Positions 27,076 to 36,254 of a stretch of 64,000 nucleotides of DNA are shown piece after piece. Source of the DNA: Metapseudomonas otitidis (GTDB lineage: Bacteria > Pseudomonadota > Gammaproteobacteria > Pseudomonadales > Pseudomonadaceae); the NCBI RefSeq assembly GCF_900111835.1, contig NZ_FOJP01000009.1, positions 208,522 to 272,521 on the forward strand, written 5' to 3'. Under the pieces are notes generated by a model. That model was not told the origin of the DNA, did no database searches, and saw only the letters and a list, made by a program, of their open reading frames with translations. A program made the translations under genes and the position numbers. Each line of letters begins with the position of its first letter. Positions within the stretch are counted from its first letter, which is position 1.

Positions 27076-28497
27076 TCAGCGGCTGCGGATCTTCTCGACG
27101 ATGGCGGTGGTGGAGCTGTTCTCCACCAGGCCGAGCACCCGCACCTCACCGCCGTAGGCACGGACCAGGTCGGCGCCGACCACCTGCTCGACGCCGTAGT
27201 CGCCACCCTTGACCAGGATGTCCGGCTTGACCTCGCCCAGCAGGCGCTCGGGGGTGTCTTCGCTGAAGCTCACCACCCAGTCCACGGCGCCGAGACCGGC
27301 GAGCACGGCCATGCGCCGGTCCACCGAGTTGATCGGCCGGCCGGGGCCCTTGAGGCGGCTGACGGAGGCGTCGTCGTTGATCGCCACCACCAGGCGGTCG
27401 CCCTGGGCGCGGGCCTGCTCCAGGTAGGTCACGTGGCCGGCGTGGAGGATGTCGAAGCAGCCGTTGGTGAAGACGATCTTCTCGCCGTGGGCGCGGGCGT
27501 CTTCGATGGCCAGCAGCAGTTGTTCCAGGCTCAGCACGCCGCGCTCGGAACCCTGCTCGCGCTGCACCGCGCGGCGCAGCTCGGGGGCACTGATGGCGGC
27601 GGTACCCAGCTTGCCGACCACGATGCCGGCGGCCAGGTTGGCCAGGGCGACGGCCTGGGGCAGGTCTTCACCGGCCGCCAGGCTGGCGGCCAGGGTGGAG
27701 ATGACGGTGTCGCCGGCGCCGGTGACGTCGAACACTTCGCGGGCACGGGCCGGCAGGTGCAGGGCCGGGTGGCCGGGGCGCAGCAGGGTCATGCCGTGCT
27801 CGCCACGGGTCACCAGCAAGGCGCCGAGGTCCAGCTCCTGCATGAGCCGGGCGCCCTTGGCGACCAGCTCGGCCTCGTCGGCGCAGCGGCCGACGATGGT
27901 CTCGAATTCATTGAGGTTGGGGGTGATCAGGCTGGCGCCCCGGTAGATGCCGAAGTCCTTGCCCTTGGGATCGGCCAGCACCGGGATGCCCTTGCGACGG
28001 GCTGCCTGGATCAGCGCCTGGTGGTTCTTCAGGGCGCCCTTGCCGTAGTCGGACAGCACCAGCACCTTGACGCCGGTGAGCAGGCGTTCCACCTCGGCGG
28101 CCAGGGCCTCGGCGTCGGTGTCGAAGGGCTCTTCGAAGTCCATGCGCAGCAGTTGCTGGTGGCGGCTCATGACCCGCAGCTTGACGATGGTGGGCTGCCC
28201 GGCGATGCGCTGGAAGCGGGCATCCACGCCGGCGGCGCCGAGGCTGGCGAGCAGGCTCTCGGCGGCTTCGTCCTCACCGGTGACGCCGACCAGGGCCGCG
28301 GGTGCGCCCAGGGCGGCGATGTTCAGCGCCACGTTGGCGGCACCGCCCGGACGGTCTTCGATCTGGTCCACACGCACCACCGGAACCGGCGCCTCGGGGG
28401 AGATGCGCGAGGTGCCGCCATGCCAGTAACGGTCGAGCATGACATCGCCCACCACCAGAACGGGGGCCAGATCGAAACGGGGCATGGTGAGCTTCAT
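27076..28497 (-). CDS. hldE: Bifunctional heptose-7-phosphate kinase/heptose-1-phosphate adenylyltransferase
   Basis: A 473-residue cytosolic enzyme making ADP-heptose for the LPS inner core. N-terminal PfkB-type kinase (about 1-315): [28 protein letters not shown], and [15 protein letters not shown] with the catalytic Asp. C-terminal nucleotidyltransferase (about 340-473): [19 protein letters not shown] with the HxGH motif. Start at 28497 has GGAG 5 nt upstream; the longer frame runs into the dnpA-hldE gap. Last gene of the msbA-mig-14-dnpA-hldE run; a 6-bp-stem hairpin at 27017-27033 may end it, without a T-run. Confidence 0.96.
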   Translation of the reverse strand: MKLTMPRFDLAPVLVVGDVMLDRYWHGGTSRISPEAPVPVVRVDQIEDRPGGAANVALNIAALGAPAALVGVTGEDEAAESLLASLGAAGVDARFQRIAGQPTIVKLRVMSRHQQLLRMDFEEPFDTDAEALAAEVERLLTGVKVLVLSDYGKGALKNHQALIQAARRKGIPVLADPKGKDFGIYRGASLITPNLNEFETIVGRCADEAELVAKGARLMQELDLGALLVTRGEHGMTLLRPGHPALHLPARAREVFDVTGAGDTVISTLAASLAAGEDLPQAVALANLAAGIVVGKLGTAAISAPELRRAVQREQGSERGVLSLEQLLLAIEDARAHGEKIVFTNGCFDILHAGHVTYLEQARAQGDRLVVAINDDASVSRLKGPGRPINSVDRRMAVLAGLGAVDWVVSFSEDTPERLLGEVKPDILVKGGDYGVEQVVGADLVRAYGGEVRVLGLVENSSTTAIVEKIRSR

Positions 28498-28569
28498 GAA
28501 GACTCCAGGGCATGGAAAAACGGCGCGGATCATACCATAGCAGCCGATCCACCCCGGCGAAGGCGCCCG

Positions 28570-29970
28570 TCAATCGGAAAGCCGGCGGACCCAGAACAGC
28601 TCGTGGCGACGCACGGCCTTGCGGAAGAATTCGTCCTCGCCGGTGGCTGGCCAGCGGCGGCCTGCGAGGCAGCGCTGGATCAGCCGGCGCAGGCGTTTCT
28701 TGGTGGGCAGCGGCCCCTGCAGGTCATGCTGCATGGCCAGGGCCTGGGCCTTGTCACGCTGTTGCGCGGCATCCAGGCAGAGGCTCCACAGCGGGTCGGC
28801 CGGAAGCGGCTCGATGGCCGGCGGCAGCGCGATGCCCTGGCCGGCGGGGCCCATGGGCCAGCGGTCGTTGTCGTGCAGGTGGTTGGCGTAGAGCAGCAGG
28901 CTGGCGGGCTGCCAGTCGGCTTGCTGGATGGCCGCGAGCAATGCCTGGGTCGCGGCGACGTGGTCGCTGTGGGGGTCCAGCTCGGGATGGGGCGTGACCA
29001 CCACCTCGGGGCGGAAATGCTCCAGCAGGTGCGCCAGGTCAGCCACCAGATTGGTCCAGCTGGGCACGCCGTCGGCGTCGCCTGGCAGCTCGATGGGGTT
29101 GTGCTGGCGCACGGTGCGGACGTCGGCATCCCTGGAAACCTTCGAGCCGAAGCCCTGGTCGGGTGCCTGGGCCATGGCCGGGAGCTGCAGGCAGTAGTAG
29201 CCGAGCTGCACACAGCGGGATTGCGGGACACCGCCCCAGAGCGGGATGGCCAGGCTGTCCCAGCTGCGCAGGCGCCCTTTGAGGCGGGCGGCATCGGCGG
29301 CATCCAGGCCGAGCCGCTGGTAGTGCTCGGCTTCGATCTCGCCCTGGGTGAGGGTGACGATGCTGGCCTCGGCGGCCTGGCTGTACAGCCCGAATGCGGC
29401 CAGTTCGGCGTCGTCGGCGTGGGGGGCGATGACCATCACCCGCTGCTGGCGGAAGTCCGGCTGGGCGAGGGCGTAAAGAGTGGCGTCGGCGGCGACCCGG
29501 CAGAAACGCCCACGAATGACGAGGGTGCCGGCCTGCAGCAGGTCGTGCTGGCCGGTCAGGTTGAGGTAGCGCCAGCCATCGACGCCGCGCTCGAAGTCCT
29601 GGCGGTCGTCACCCACGCAGACCGTCGGGTCCAGCCAGCGGCCCAGCCAGGACGCGCGCAGGCGCACCCGCAGGATCAGCGTATCCGCGGCGCCTGCGCC
29701 CTCGGGCAGGTGGACACGGCCGCTGGCCAGGTCGAGCTGCCACTCGGGCGTACCGGCCGGGAAGGCGTAGCGGTAGTCATCGCTCGGGGCGTAGAACAGG
29801 TGGTCGGCGAACCAGGCCTCATGGGCGATCCAGCCCAGCACCAGGGCCAGCGGCACCAGCCACCAGGCCACGCCGATGCCCAGGGCCACCAGCAGGACGA
29901 GGGCCACCAGCAGCGCGATGCGCTTCTGCCGGCGGTGGCGTTTCAGCAGTTGCTGCTTGCGTCCGCTCAT
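28570..29970 (-). CDS. dnpA: PIG-L/LmbE-type de-N-acetylase DnpA
   Basis: A 466-residue protein with an N-terminal membrane anchor (IALLVALVLLVALGIGVAWW, about 18-37) and a zinc deacetylase domain. VIAPHADDAELAAFG gives the HxxD/E metal motif and HPELDPHSDHVAATQA the third ligand His region. In P. aeruginosa the homologue affects fluoroquinolone tolerance and is placed in LPS metabolism. It starts 4 bp after the mig-14 stop. I rejected the longer frame because it overlaps mig-14 out of phase. The acceptor sugar is unknown. Confidence 0.88.
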   Translation of the reverse strand: MSGRKQQLLKRHRRQKRIALLVALVLLVALGIGVAWWLVPLALVLGWIAHEAWFADHLFYAPSDDYRYAFPAGTPEWQLDLASGRVHLPEGAGAADTLILRVRLRASWLGRWLDPTVCVGDDRQDFERGVDGWRYLNLTGQHDLLQAGTLVIRGRFCRVAADATLYALAQPDFRQQRVMVIAPHADDAELAAFGLYSQAAEASIVTLTQGEIEAEHYQRLGLDAADAARLKGRLRSWDSLAIPLWGGVPQSRCVQLGYYCLQLPAMAQAPDQGFGSKVSRDADVRTVRQHNPIELPGDADGVPSWTNLVADLAHLLEHFRPEVVVTPHPELDPHSDHVAATQALLAAIQQADWQPASLLLYANHLHDNDRWPMGPAGQGIALPPAIEPLPADPLWSLCLDAAQQRDKAQALAMQHDLQGPLPTKKRLRRLIQRCLAGRRWPATGEDEFFRKAVRRHELFWVRRLSD

Positions 29971-29974
29971 GGGT

Positions 29975-30871
29975 TCACACCTGGTAGACGGGCACGCGGT
30001 GGCACCAGCGGTCCTTGTATTCGCGGTCGGCACGCCCGAAGGAGTAGCGCAGCGGCTTGTCCAGGGCGCGGGCCTCGGCCCAGGCGGCCTGGGTGTTGAC
30101 GAAGCTGAGGACGCTGCCGGGGCTGAAGGCGCGCTCCTGGGGATCGACGCCACCGTTGATGTATTCGAGGCTGACCCAGCGCGGGGCCTCGACCCGGTAG
30201 AGCACCTGGATGGCCACGGGGCGGTCCTCCAGGTAGATCAGCGAGCCGGTCATGAACTCGCGCATCAGGCCGAACACCTCGGCCAGGTGCGCCTTGCCGG
30301 TGGCCTCGAAGCCCCAGCGACGGTGGAAGAGGTCGGCATAGATGGCCGCCTGCTCCGCCGGTTCCAGCTCCAGCATGGGGCGGATCACGCCGCCCGCCTC
30401 TTCCAGCAAGCGTTGCTCGCGGCGCTGGTTGTAGCGGAACTTCTTGCTGTAGTCCTCCGGCTCGCGGGCCAAGGCCAGACCCTCGGGCTGCTCGCGCAGG
30501 CCGGTGATGCCGCCGAGGTTGAGGGCCGAGACATAGCGGGCCCGATGACGCAGGGCTACGCCGGCCTGATCGGCGATGGGCAGGATGATTTCGGCGTTGC
30601 CCAGGTCGAACAGACCGCGTTTGCCCTGTTGCTTGAGCACGTCCTTGGACAGCGCCAGGTGTCGGCCCCAGGTGGGCAGCGCGGCGACCAGGCGGCCGCC
30701 CTGGTTCCAACCCAGGTAGCGCACGGGGATGCCGACCAGGCCGGCCAGGCGCTCGACCACCTCGGGGTGAGTGGCGACGCTGCCGCCGAACTCATGCCAG
30801 GCACGGGCATAGGTGGCGGCGTCGATGGGCTCCCAGCCCCGCTCACGCCAGGCGCGCAGGTAGCTGAGCAT
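29975..30871 (-). CDS. mig-14: Mig-14 family protein (antimicrobial-peptide resistance)
   Basis: A 298-residue GNAT-like protein of the Mig-14 family, known from Salmonella and P. aeruginosa for resistance to antimicrobial peptides, probably through LPS change. Seen: EDYSKKFRYNQRREQRLLEE and GSLIYLEDRPVAIQVLYRV with a late SFGRADREYKDRW. Its ATG overlaps the msbA stop by 1 nt (TGATG), so translation is coupled to msbA. The molecular reaction is not established; an acyl/aminoacyl transferase role is inferred from fold. Confidence 0.85.
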   Translation of the reverse strand: MLSYLRAWRERGWEPIDAATYARAWHEFGGSVATHPEVVERLAGLVGIPVRYLGWNQGGRLVAALPTWGRHLALSKDVLKQQGKRGLFDLGNAEIILPIADQAGVALRHRARYVSALNLGGITGLREQPEGLALAREPEDYSKKFRYNQRREQRLLEEAGGVIRPMLELEPAEQAAIYADLFHRRWGFEATGKAHLAEVFGLMREFMTGSLIYLEDRPVAIQVLYRVEAPRWVSLEYINGGVDPQERAFSPGSVLSFVNTQAAWAEARALDKPLRYSFGRADREYKDRWCHRVPVYQV

Positions 30872-32703
30872 CAGGCGTCCTGCTCCACCACGTCCTTGCC
30901 GTCGTCCTCGAACTGCTTGGCGTGCAGGCGGGCGTAGTAGCCGTTGAGGGCCAGCAGTTCGCGGTGGGTGCCGCGCTCGACGATGCGGCCCTGGTCCATC
31001 ACCAGGATCAGGTCGGCCTTCTCGATGGTGGAGAGGCGGTGGGCGATCACCAGGGTGGTGCGGCCCTTCATCACTTCGTCCAGCGCGGCCTGGATGTGCC
31101 GCTCGGACTCGGTGTCCAGCGCGGAGGTGGCCTCGTCGAGGATCAGCAGCGGGGCGTTCTTCAGCAGGGCGCGGGCAATGGCCAGGCGCTGGCGTTGGCC
31201 GCCGGACAGCAGCACACCGTTCTCGCCCACCAGGGTGTCGTAGCCCTGGGGCATCTTCTCGATGAACTCGGCGGCGAAGGCGGCTTCGGCAGCGGCCTTG
31301 ACGTCTTCCAGCGGGGCGCTGGCGAGGTCGCCGTAGGCGATGTTGTTGGTGACCGTGTCGTTGAACAGGGTGACGTGCTGGGTGACCAGGGCGATGTGCC
31401 GGCGCAGGTTACGCAGGCGGTAGTCCTCGATCTCGACGCCATCCAGCAGGACCTCGCCGTTCTCGTGGTGGTAGAAGCGCGGAATGAGGTTCGCCAGGGT
31501 CGACTTGCCGCTGCCGGAGCGGCCCACCAGGGCCACCATCTGGCCGGGTTCGGCGACGAAGGAGATGTCGTCCAGCACGGGCTTCTCGCTGCCCGGGTAC
31601 TGGAAGTTCAGGTGGCGGACCTCCAGGCGGCCTTCGACGCGCTCGCGCTCGACGGTGCCGCGGTCGATCTCGGGCTCCTCATCGAGCTGTTCGAAGATGC
31701 TCTCGGCACCGGCGACACCGCGCTGGATGGTGGAGCTGACTTCGGACAGCTGGCGGATCGGCTTGGGCAGCAGGCCGGCCAGGGTGATGTAGGCCACCAG
31801 GTCACCGGCCGAGGAATCACCACGCATGTAGAGGACGAGGAACATCAGCACAGCCATGGCGCTGTAGATCACCAGCTGCAGCATGGGGGTGTAGACCGCC
31901 GAGGTCTTGGTCATCTTCAGCTGGCGGTCGGTGTTGCTGGTGCTGGCGTCGAGGAAGCGGCTCGACTCGTAGGACTCGCCGCCGAAGCTGCGAACCACCC
32001 GGTAGCCCTGGATGGTCTCGGAGGCGACGTGGGTGACATCCCCCATGGCGACCTGGATCTTCTTGCTCTGCTTGCGGAACTTGCGGCTGGCGCTACTTAC
32101 CATGAAGGCGATCAACGGCAGGATGGCCACCATCACGAGGGTCAGCTGCCAGTTCATCCAAAGCAGGGAGGCGAACAGGAAGACCACCGTCATGCCTTCG
32201 CGGATCACCACCTTGATGGCGTCGGTAGCGGCGCCGGTCACCATGGTGACGTTGAAGGTGATGCGGGAGATGAGGTGCCCCGAGTTGTGGTTGTCGAAGT
32301 AGCGGTTCGGCAGCACCAGCAGGTTGTTGAACAACGCCAGACGCAGGTCATGGACCAGACCGAGCGAGACCTTGGCCAGGAAGTAGTTGCCCAGGTAGGA
32401 GCCGATCCCCTGCCAGAGCGCGATGAACACGATCAGCAGCGGCACGGCCTGCAGCAGTTGCAGGCGCGCCAGCCAGGGGTGGTCCTGCACGAAGGGCACG
32501 CCAGCGAAGAAGCTGGCCTCGGGGTTGTTCAGCCCGTCGACGAAGTACTTCAGCACATAGCCGAACATGGGCTGGGTCGAGGCGAAGATCAGGAACCCGA
32601 CGATGCTGATGAGGAAGAGGCCGATGTAGGGCTTTACGTAGGAGAGCAGCCGGAAATAGATCTTCAGGCTGGAGACGTTGCCCTGCTTGGGGGAATCGGA
32701 CAT
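30871..32703 (-). CDS. msbA: Lipid A/core flippase MsbA (ABC exporter)
   Basis: A 610-residue half-transporter: six TM helices in about 1-310, then the nucleotide-binding domain with Walker A GRSGSGKS (394-401), signature LSGGQ (499-503) and Walker B LLILDE (519-524) with the catalytic Glu. It flips core-lipid A to the periplasmic face of the inner membrane. First gene of a minus-strand run with mig-14, dnpA and hldE. A TAATAT near 32735 (minus strand) may be its -10. Divergent from a kinase-like gene. Confidence 0.96.
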   Translation of the reverse strand: MSDSPKQGNVSSLKIYFRLLSYVKPYIGLFLISIVGFLIFASTQPMFGYVLKYFVDGLNNPEASFFAGVPFVQDHPWLARLQLLQAVPLLIVFIALWQGIGSYLGNYFLAKVSLGLVHDLRLALFNNLLVLPNRYFDNHNSGHLISRITFNVTMVTGAATDAIKVVIREGMTVVFLFASLLWMNWQLTLVMVAILPLIAFMVSSASRKFRKQSKKIQVAMGDVTHVASETIQGYRVVRSFGGESYESSRFLDASTSNTDRQLKMTKTSAVYTPMLQLVIYSAMAVLMFLVLYMRGDSSAGDLVAYITLAGLLPKPIRQLSEVSSTIQRGVAGAESIFEQLDEEPEIDRGTVERERVEGRLEVRHLNFQYPGSEKPVLDDISFVAEPGQMVALVGRSGSGKSTLANLIPRFYHHENGEVLLDGVEIEDYRLRNLRRHIALVTQHVTLFNDTVTNNIAYGDLASAPLEDVKAAAEAAFAAEFIEKMPQGYDTLVGENGVLLSGGQRQRLAIARALLKNAPLLILDEATSALDTESERHIQAALDEVMKGRTTLVIAHRLSTIEKADLILVMDQGRIVERGTHRELLALNGYYARLHAKQFEDDGKDVVEQDA

Positions 32704-32819
32704 CGGTGGACTCGACTGGACAAGGGGCAGCTATATTAGCACCGCCATGAAGCCATCATGGAACCGCAGGCCGCCCTTGGGGCATCATATGCCGCCCCCT
32801 GCCTGCCCGAGTATCGTCC

Positions 32820-33431
32820 GTGTCCACCTTCACGCCCCTGCCCGCCGCCGACCTTGAACAGATGATCCAGGGTGCGACCCTGGTGGAACAGGACAGCTTC
32901 GGCCCAAAAGTCTACCTATTGGCTAACGGCGATTACCTCAAGCTGTTCCGGCGCAAGCGCTGGCTGTCCTCGGCCTTGCTCTGCCCCCATTCGAGGCGTT
33001 TCCTCGCCAACGCGGCGGCTCTTGGAAAACTCGGCGTCCCGACCCTTGAACCCCGTCAACTGTTCCGCCTGGACAAGGCAGGCTGGACAGCCGTGACCTA
33101 CCGACCACTCCCCGGGCAGACCCTGAACCAGTTGTTGAAAAGCGGAGAGGAGAGCTGGGAAAGCCTGGTGCAACCTCTAGCCTGGTTCATCAACCAACTG
33201 CACCTCCAAGGCATCTATTTCCGCTCGCTACACCTGGGGAACATCGTCAGGACTCCGGAAGGCACGCTGGGGCTTATCGACATTGCCGACATGCGCGTGC
33301 GCCGCGCCCCTCTGGGCCGCAGCCTCATACAGCGCAACCGGGAACACTTCGACAAATACATCCGCAAGGAAAAGTTGCCTTATCGCAGCGAAACGCTCTG
33401 GGCACTCTGCGATGAACTGAGCCCCACCTGA
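32820..33431 (+). CDS. Kinase-like protein with altered catalytic loop
   Basis: A 203-residue protein of the small LPS-kinase/toluene-tolerance type. Lys41 in GDYLKLFRR suits the ATP-binding Lys and IDIADMR (about 153-159) the metal Asp. In the catalytic loop, however, FRSLHLGNIV has Ser136 where active kinases have Asp, while Asn141 is kept. It may be a pseudokinase or use another base. The start is a GTG at 32820 with a poor ribosome site. It is divergent from msbA and convergent to waaL, in the position of a PAO1 hypothetical gene between msbA and waaL. Confidence 0.78.
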   Translation: MSTFTPLPAADLEQMIQGATLVEQDSFGPKVYLLANGDYLKLFRRKRWLSSALLCPHSRRFLANAAALGKLGVPTLEPRQLFRLDKAGWTAVTYRPLPGQTLNQLLKSGEESWESLVQPLAWFINQLHLQGIYFRSLHLGNIVRTPEGTLGLIDIADMRVRRAPLGRSLIQRNREHFDKYIRKEKLPYRSETLWALCDELSPT

Positions 33432-33444
33432 AGCAGGCGGGGCT
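33420..33444. terminator. Convergent hairpin between kinase-like gene and waaL
   Basis: AGCCCCACCT (33420-33429) pairs with AGGCGGGGCT (33435-33444) with one mismatch and a 5-nt loop. It overlaps the stop of the kinase-like gene and lies 10 bp from the waaL stop, so it could serve both transcripts. No T-run is present. Confidence 0.5.
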
Positions 33445-33453
33445 GTCTCGGGT

Positions 33454-34620
33454 TCAGCGTGTCGCAACAGCAGGCCGCTGGGAGGGGTTTTCCAGCAGGG
33501 CCAACGGCAGGAGTATCAGCACCCAGAGTTCATCAGGGTTGCCGATCAACTGGCTGCCATCGAAGTTCAGGCAGGCCAGTGCCGAACACAGGTAGAGCCC
33601 CCAGGGATCGCGGAACTTCCAGGCCTTGGCCAGGGCCAGCAAGCTGATTGCCAGGAACAGCAGCAGCGCCGGCAACCCGTTGTAGACACCGAAGGCGATA
33701 AAGATGTTGTGGGGGTGCTGGATAGGCGTGCCGTTATTGATGGTAACGGCGGTATGGAACTCCACACCGCAGCCCCTCAAGATACCGCAGTTGTTCCACT
33801 CGTCCATCATGATGCGCCAGAGGTCGAGGCGGCCTGAATCGCCTCGTTCTAAAATGAGGGCATGATACTCTGGGTAAAGCCACCACACGGTCACGCCCAC
33901 CCCGACAACGGCAACCAAAAGCCCGACCAGGCTGATGAGCAGACGCCCGCCTGAACGCACTGCCCACAGAAGCGCCAGCCCCATAACTAAACTCAATCCG
34001 ACCAGGCCGGTACGGCTTTGCAGAACGAAGGAAACGCAGAACAGTGCCAGCGCAAGGGCTGCCCCCATTTCCAACCAGCGACGCCCAGTAACCCAGTAGG
34101 GCATGGCCAAGGCAAAGCAGCAGGAGATCCACATGCTGGTGTAGATCGGGCCGGACATGCGCGACGGGAGCCAGATGACCCGTTCACCCACTGCGTAACG
34201 TCCAGTGATCCAGTAGACGATGGCCGACCCGGTTACATAAAGAATAAGCACCCAGAACAATCCGCGTGCGAACAGTTCACTGCGAAAGAAGTCCGGTGAT
34301 ACCAGGCGACTCGCTGCTACCAGGAACAGCGCCACGTAGAGCACATGCTTGACATACTGGCCACCTCCATCGGAGACGCCGACGGCGAGACTCCAGATCA
34401 GAAGCAAGGCCCAGCACGCAACCGGCCAGCCCAGAGGTGGGAGTCGATCCCGTAACACCCACAACCCCGCGAACGTGGGTAATGCCAATGCTGCGTAATA
34501 CAGATTGTTGACCATCTTCGCGGTGGGCAACAGTAAAAATGCAGCGACAAACGCTATGAGCGCAAGTGTCAGGTAGCCGGAAAAGCGCCCCTGGCCAAAT
34601 ACCTGCGTCTTGACATTCAT
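33454..34620 (-). CDS. waaL: O-antigen ligase WaaL
   Basis: A 388-residue polytopic inner-membrane protein with about 11-12 hydrophobic segments that joins undecaprenyl-linked O-antigen to lipid A-core in the periplasm. The large periplasmic loop ends with IQHPHNIFIAFGVYNG, containing the conserved His of the Wzy/WaaL class, and carries the basic SRTGL and SGRLDLW motifs. I use the ATG at 34620, which overlaps the upstream stop as ATGA; an ATG three codons earlier is possible. It is the last gene of the core-biosynthesis run. Base composition is lower in GC than in the inner-core genes. Confidence 0.92.
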   Translation of the reverse strand: MNVKTQVFGQGRFSGYLTLALIAFVAAFLLLPTAKMVNNLYYAALALPTFAGLWVLRDRLPPLGWPVACWALLLIWSLAVGVSDGGGQYVKHVLYVALFLVAASRLVSPDFFRSELFARGLFWVLILYVTGSAIVYWITGRYAVGERVIWLPSRMSGPIYTSMWISCCFALAMPYWVTGRRWLEMGAALALALFCVSFVLQSRTGLVGLSLVMGLALLWAVRSGGRLLISLVGLLVAVVGVGVTVWWLYPEYHALILERGDSGRLDLWRIMMDEWNNCGILRGCGVEFHTAVTINNGTPIQHPHNIFIAFGVYNGLPALLLFLAISLLALAKAWKFRDPWGLYLCSALACLNFDGSQLIGNPDELWVLILLPLALLENPSQRPAVATR

Positions 34621-35375
34621 ATCAACCATCCCAGCAGAACTCCCAATCCAAACACTACAACCAGGCGCACCCGATCCATTTGTTTACGTTTCTTCTTCTT
34701 CCTACGCTCTTCGGGCACCCCAACGTGCTCACCGAAACCGGTATGCAGTACCGCATCGTTCTCCAGGATCAGGGCATAGCGCTGGTCGGCGGCATACAAG
34801 CGCGAAAGATCCTTTTCCCCGTCATGCTGCGCATAAGGCGCATGACGCTGGTAATCCTGCATCCGCCGCAACCCCGGATTGAAGGAGAACCCCTGCCACT
34901 CTGCCTTGGACGAGCGAACCTCATAGCTGACGACACCATCCACTACGCGGCGCTCCCCCAGGGAAACGTAGGGGCTGTGAATGGCCAGGTCATGAGCGGC
35001 ACTGCGCAACCATACCTGCAGGGCCTGGGGATCGGCTTTCAGCAGCGCCATGGAGTCTTCGATGAACCCAGGCCGGTAGAACGCCCAGTCATCCTCGCAA
35101 TGAAAAACCCAAGGGGTCTCGATATGGCTGTAGGCCAGGTCGACAGACGCCATCTGCCCCAGTCGAGGCCGGTTGACGAACACCGTAGTATGCGGACGCC
35201 AATGCTCCGGAATGCACTCGCGCACGGCCTCTTCACCCGAATCCTCGGTGATGAACACAGCACGGATCGGGTAGGTATTGAATCGATCCAGTGACTCCAG
35301 TGTGCGGCGCAGCAGATCGAACCGGCCACAACTGGTCACCATCACGCTGACATCGCTGTCCTCAGAAAAGATCAC
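34617..35375 (-). CDS. Glycosyltransferase family 2-like protein
   Basis: A 252-residue GT-A-type protein. VSVMVTSCGRFDLLRRTLESL is the nucleotide-binding start, and FHCEDDWAFYRPGFIED holds the acidic DxD-type metal site. The C-terminus is a basic cluster (RRKKKKRKQ) followed by one hydrophobic segment (VRLVVVFGLGVLLGWLI), an unusual tail anchor for this group. Start is a GTG at 35375 with GGAG 6 nt upstream. It overlaps waaL by 4 bp, so it probably adds an outer-core sugar. It occupies the wapR position of PAO1, but I cannot claim the rhamnosyl specificity. Confidence 0.78.
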   Translation of the reverse strand: MIFSEDSDVSVMVTSCGRFDLLRRTLESLDRFNTYPIRAVFITEDSGEEAVRECIPEHWRPHTTVFVNRPRLGQMASVDLAYSHIETPWVFHCEDDWAFYRPGFIEDSMALLKADPQALQVWLRSAAHDLAIHSPYVSLGERRVVDGVVSYEVRSSKAEWQGFSFNPGLRRMQDYQRHAPYAQHDGEKDLSRLYAADQRYALILENDAVLHTGFGEHVGVPEERRKKKKRKQMDRVRLVVVFGLGVLLGWLI

Positions 35376-35378
35376 GGA

Positions 35379-36254
35379 TCACTCCTCACGGAAACCTTCG
35401 GCGGTCACGCACCAGGACGCACGCTCAGCCAAGCCGGCAGGGCCACACAGGACCGGCTCTGCATGTGCCGGCCAGCGGTCGCACTTCCAGGCAATGAAAT
35501 GGAAATAGGGAAAGCTTCGATCGCCATCCCGGTCGTTGGTCAGCACACCTTCCCGCCATACCCATTTCGACGGGAAATCGAATGAGCCATCGTGCCAGGG
35601 GATGCGTCCCCCCGGGGTGCTGAAGGCCTCTTGGAACAACGATTGACGGCGCCAGGGGTTCAGGCGGTCCAGCAGCCAGCGCAAGGCCGCAGGGCGATTC
35701 TTGTAGCGTACGAACAACCGGCTGAATGCTGCCTCGTCGAAGGCGTTATGCGTTGGACTGGCCAGGGCCTCACGCCATCCATCGACCTGCATGAAGGCCT
35801 CTCTCATCCTGGCGCTGTTGCGCATCATGCACAGATGCCCTGACACACGACGCACATGAGTCGAGACCAGCTCATAGCGTTGCAGTTGAAGGGCACTCAG
35901 GTAGCCACGCAGGTCGCCATAGATCAGGTCGATGTCGCTGAAACCCCAGTAGTCATAAGATGCAAGACGATCCGTATGGATGTATCCAAGGGCCGGTTTC
36001 AGGTCGCACAACTTATAAGGTGAGTCGGGCGTGAAGGCGATTCCGAGCCGATCGGACACGTGCTCGCAATAGGCCTCGAAGGCCAAGGTCTCGAAGCGGA
36101 CGTTGGCGGGCGCCTGTTCGGGTACGCCGCAATCCGTGAAAAAGAGCCAGTCGATGTCTGGATTACCTGCACATCCACGCAAGAAGAACGGCATCCAGAA
36201 CGGCCAGCGACCAAAGTAGGGAATCAGGAAGAGCAGCCGAGGCGACGCTTTCAT
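35379..36254 (-). CDS. Putative glycosyltransferase (DUF6625-like)
   Basis: A 291-residue GT-A-like protein. PRLLFLIPYFGRWPFWMPFF starts the fold, and YWGFSDIDLIYGDLRGYL has the DxD-type motif (Asp-Ile-Asp). It is cytosolic with no TM helix. The end lies 3 bp from the next start, and its own start overlaps the upstream stop, so it belongs to the same transcript as its neighbours. Probably an outer-core or side-branch sugar transferase. I do not recall a PAO1 counterpart at this site, so it may be an accessory gene. GC is below that of the inner-core genes. Confidence 0.7.
   Translation of the reverse strand: MKASPRLLFLIPYFGRWPFWMPFFLRGCAGNPDIDWLFFTDCGVPEQAPANVRFETLAFEAYCEHVSDRLGIAFTPDSPYKLCDLKPALGYIHTDRLASYDYWGFSDIDLIYGDLRGYLSALQLQRYELVSTHVRRVSGHLCMMRNSARMREAFMQVDGWREALASPTHNAFDEAAFSRLFVRYKNRPAALRWLLDRLNPWRRQSLFQEAFSTPGGRIPWHDGSFDFPSKWVWREGVLTNDRDGDRSFPYFHFIAWKCDRWPAHAEPVLCGPAGLAERASWCVTAEGFREE

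Noticed and set aside
26989..30099. 1036-codon open frame on the plus strand opposite hldE and dnpA
   Set aside because: It is the antisense shadow of two well-conserved genes in high-GC DNA; its translation is low-complexity (Gly, Ala, His, Gln-rich) with no domain.
30922..32739. 605-codon plus-strand frame opposite msbA
   Set aside because: Antisense to a gene with all ABC motifs; no motif of its own.
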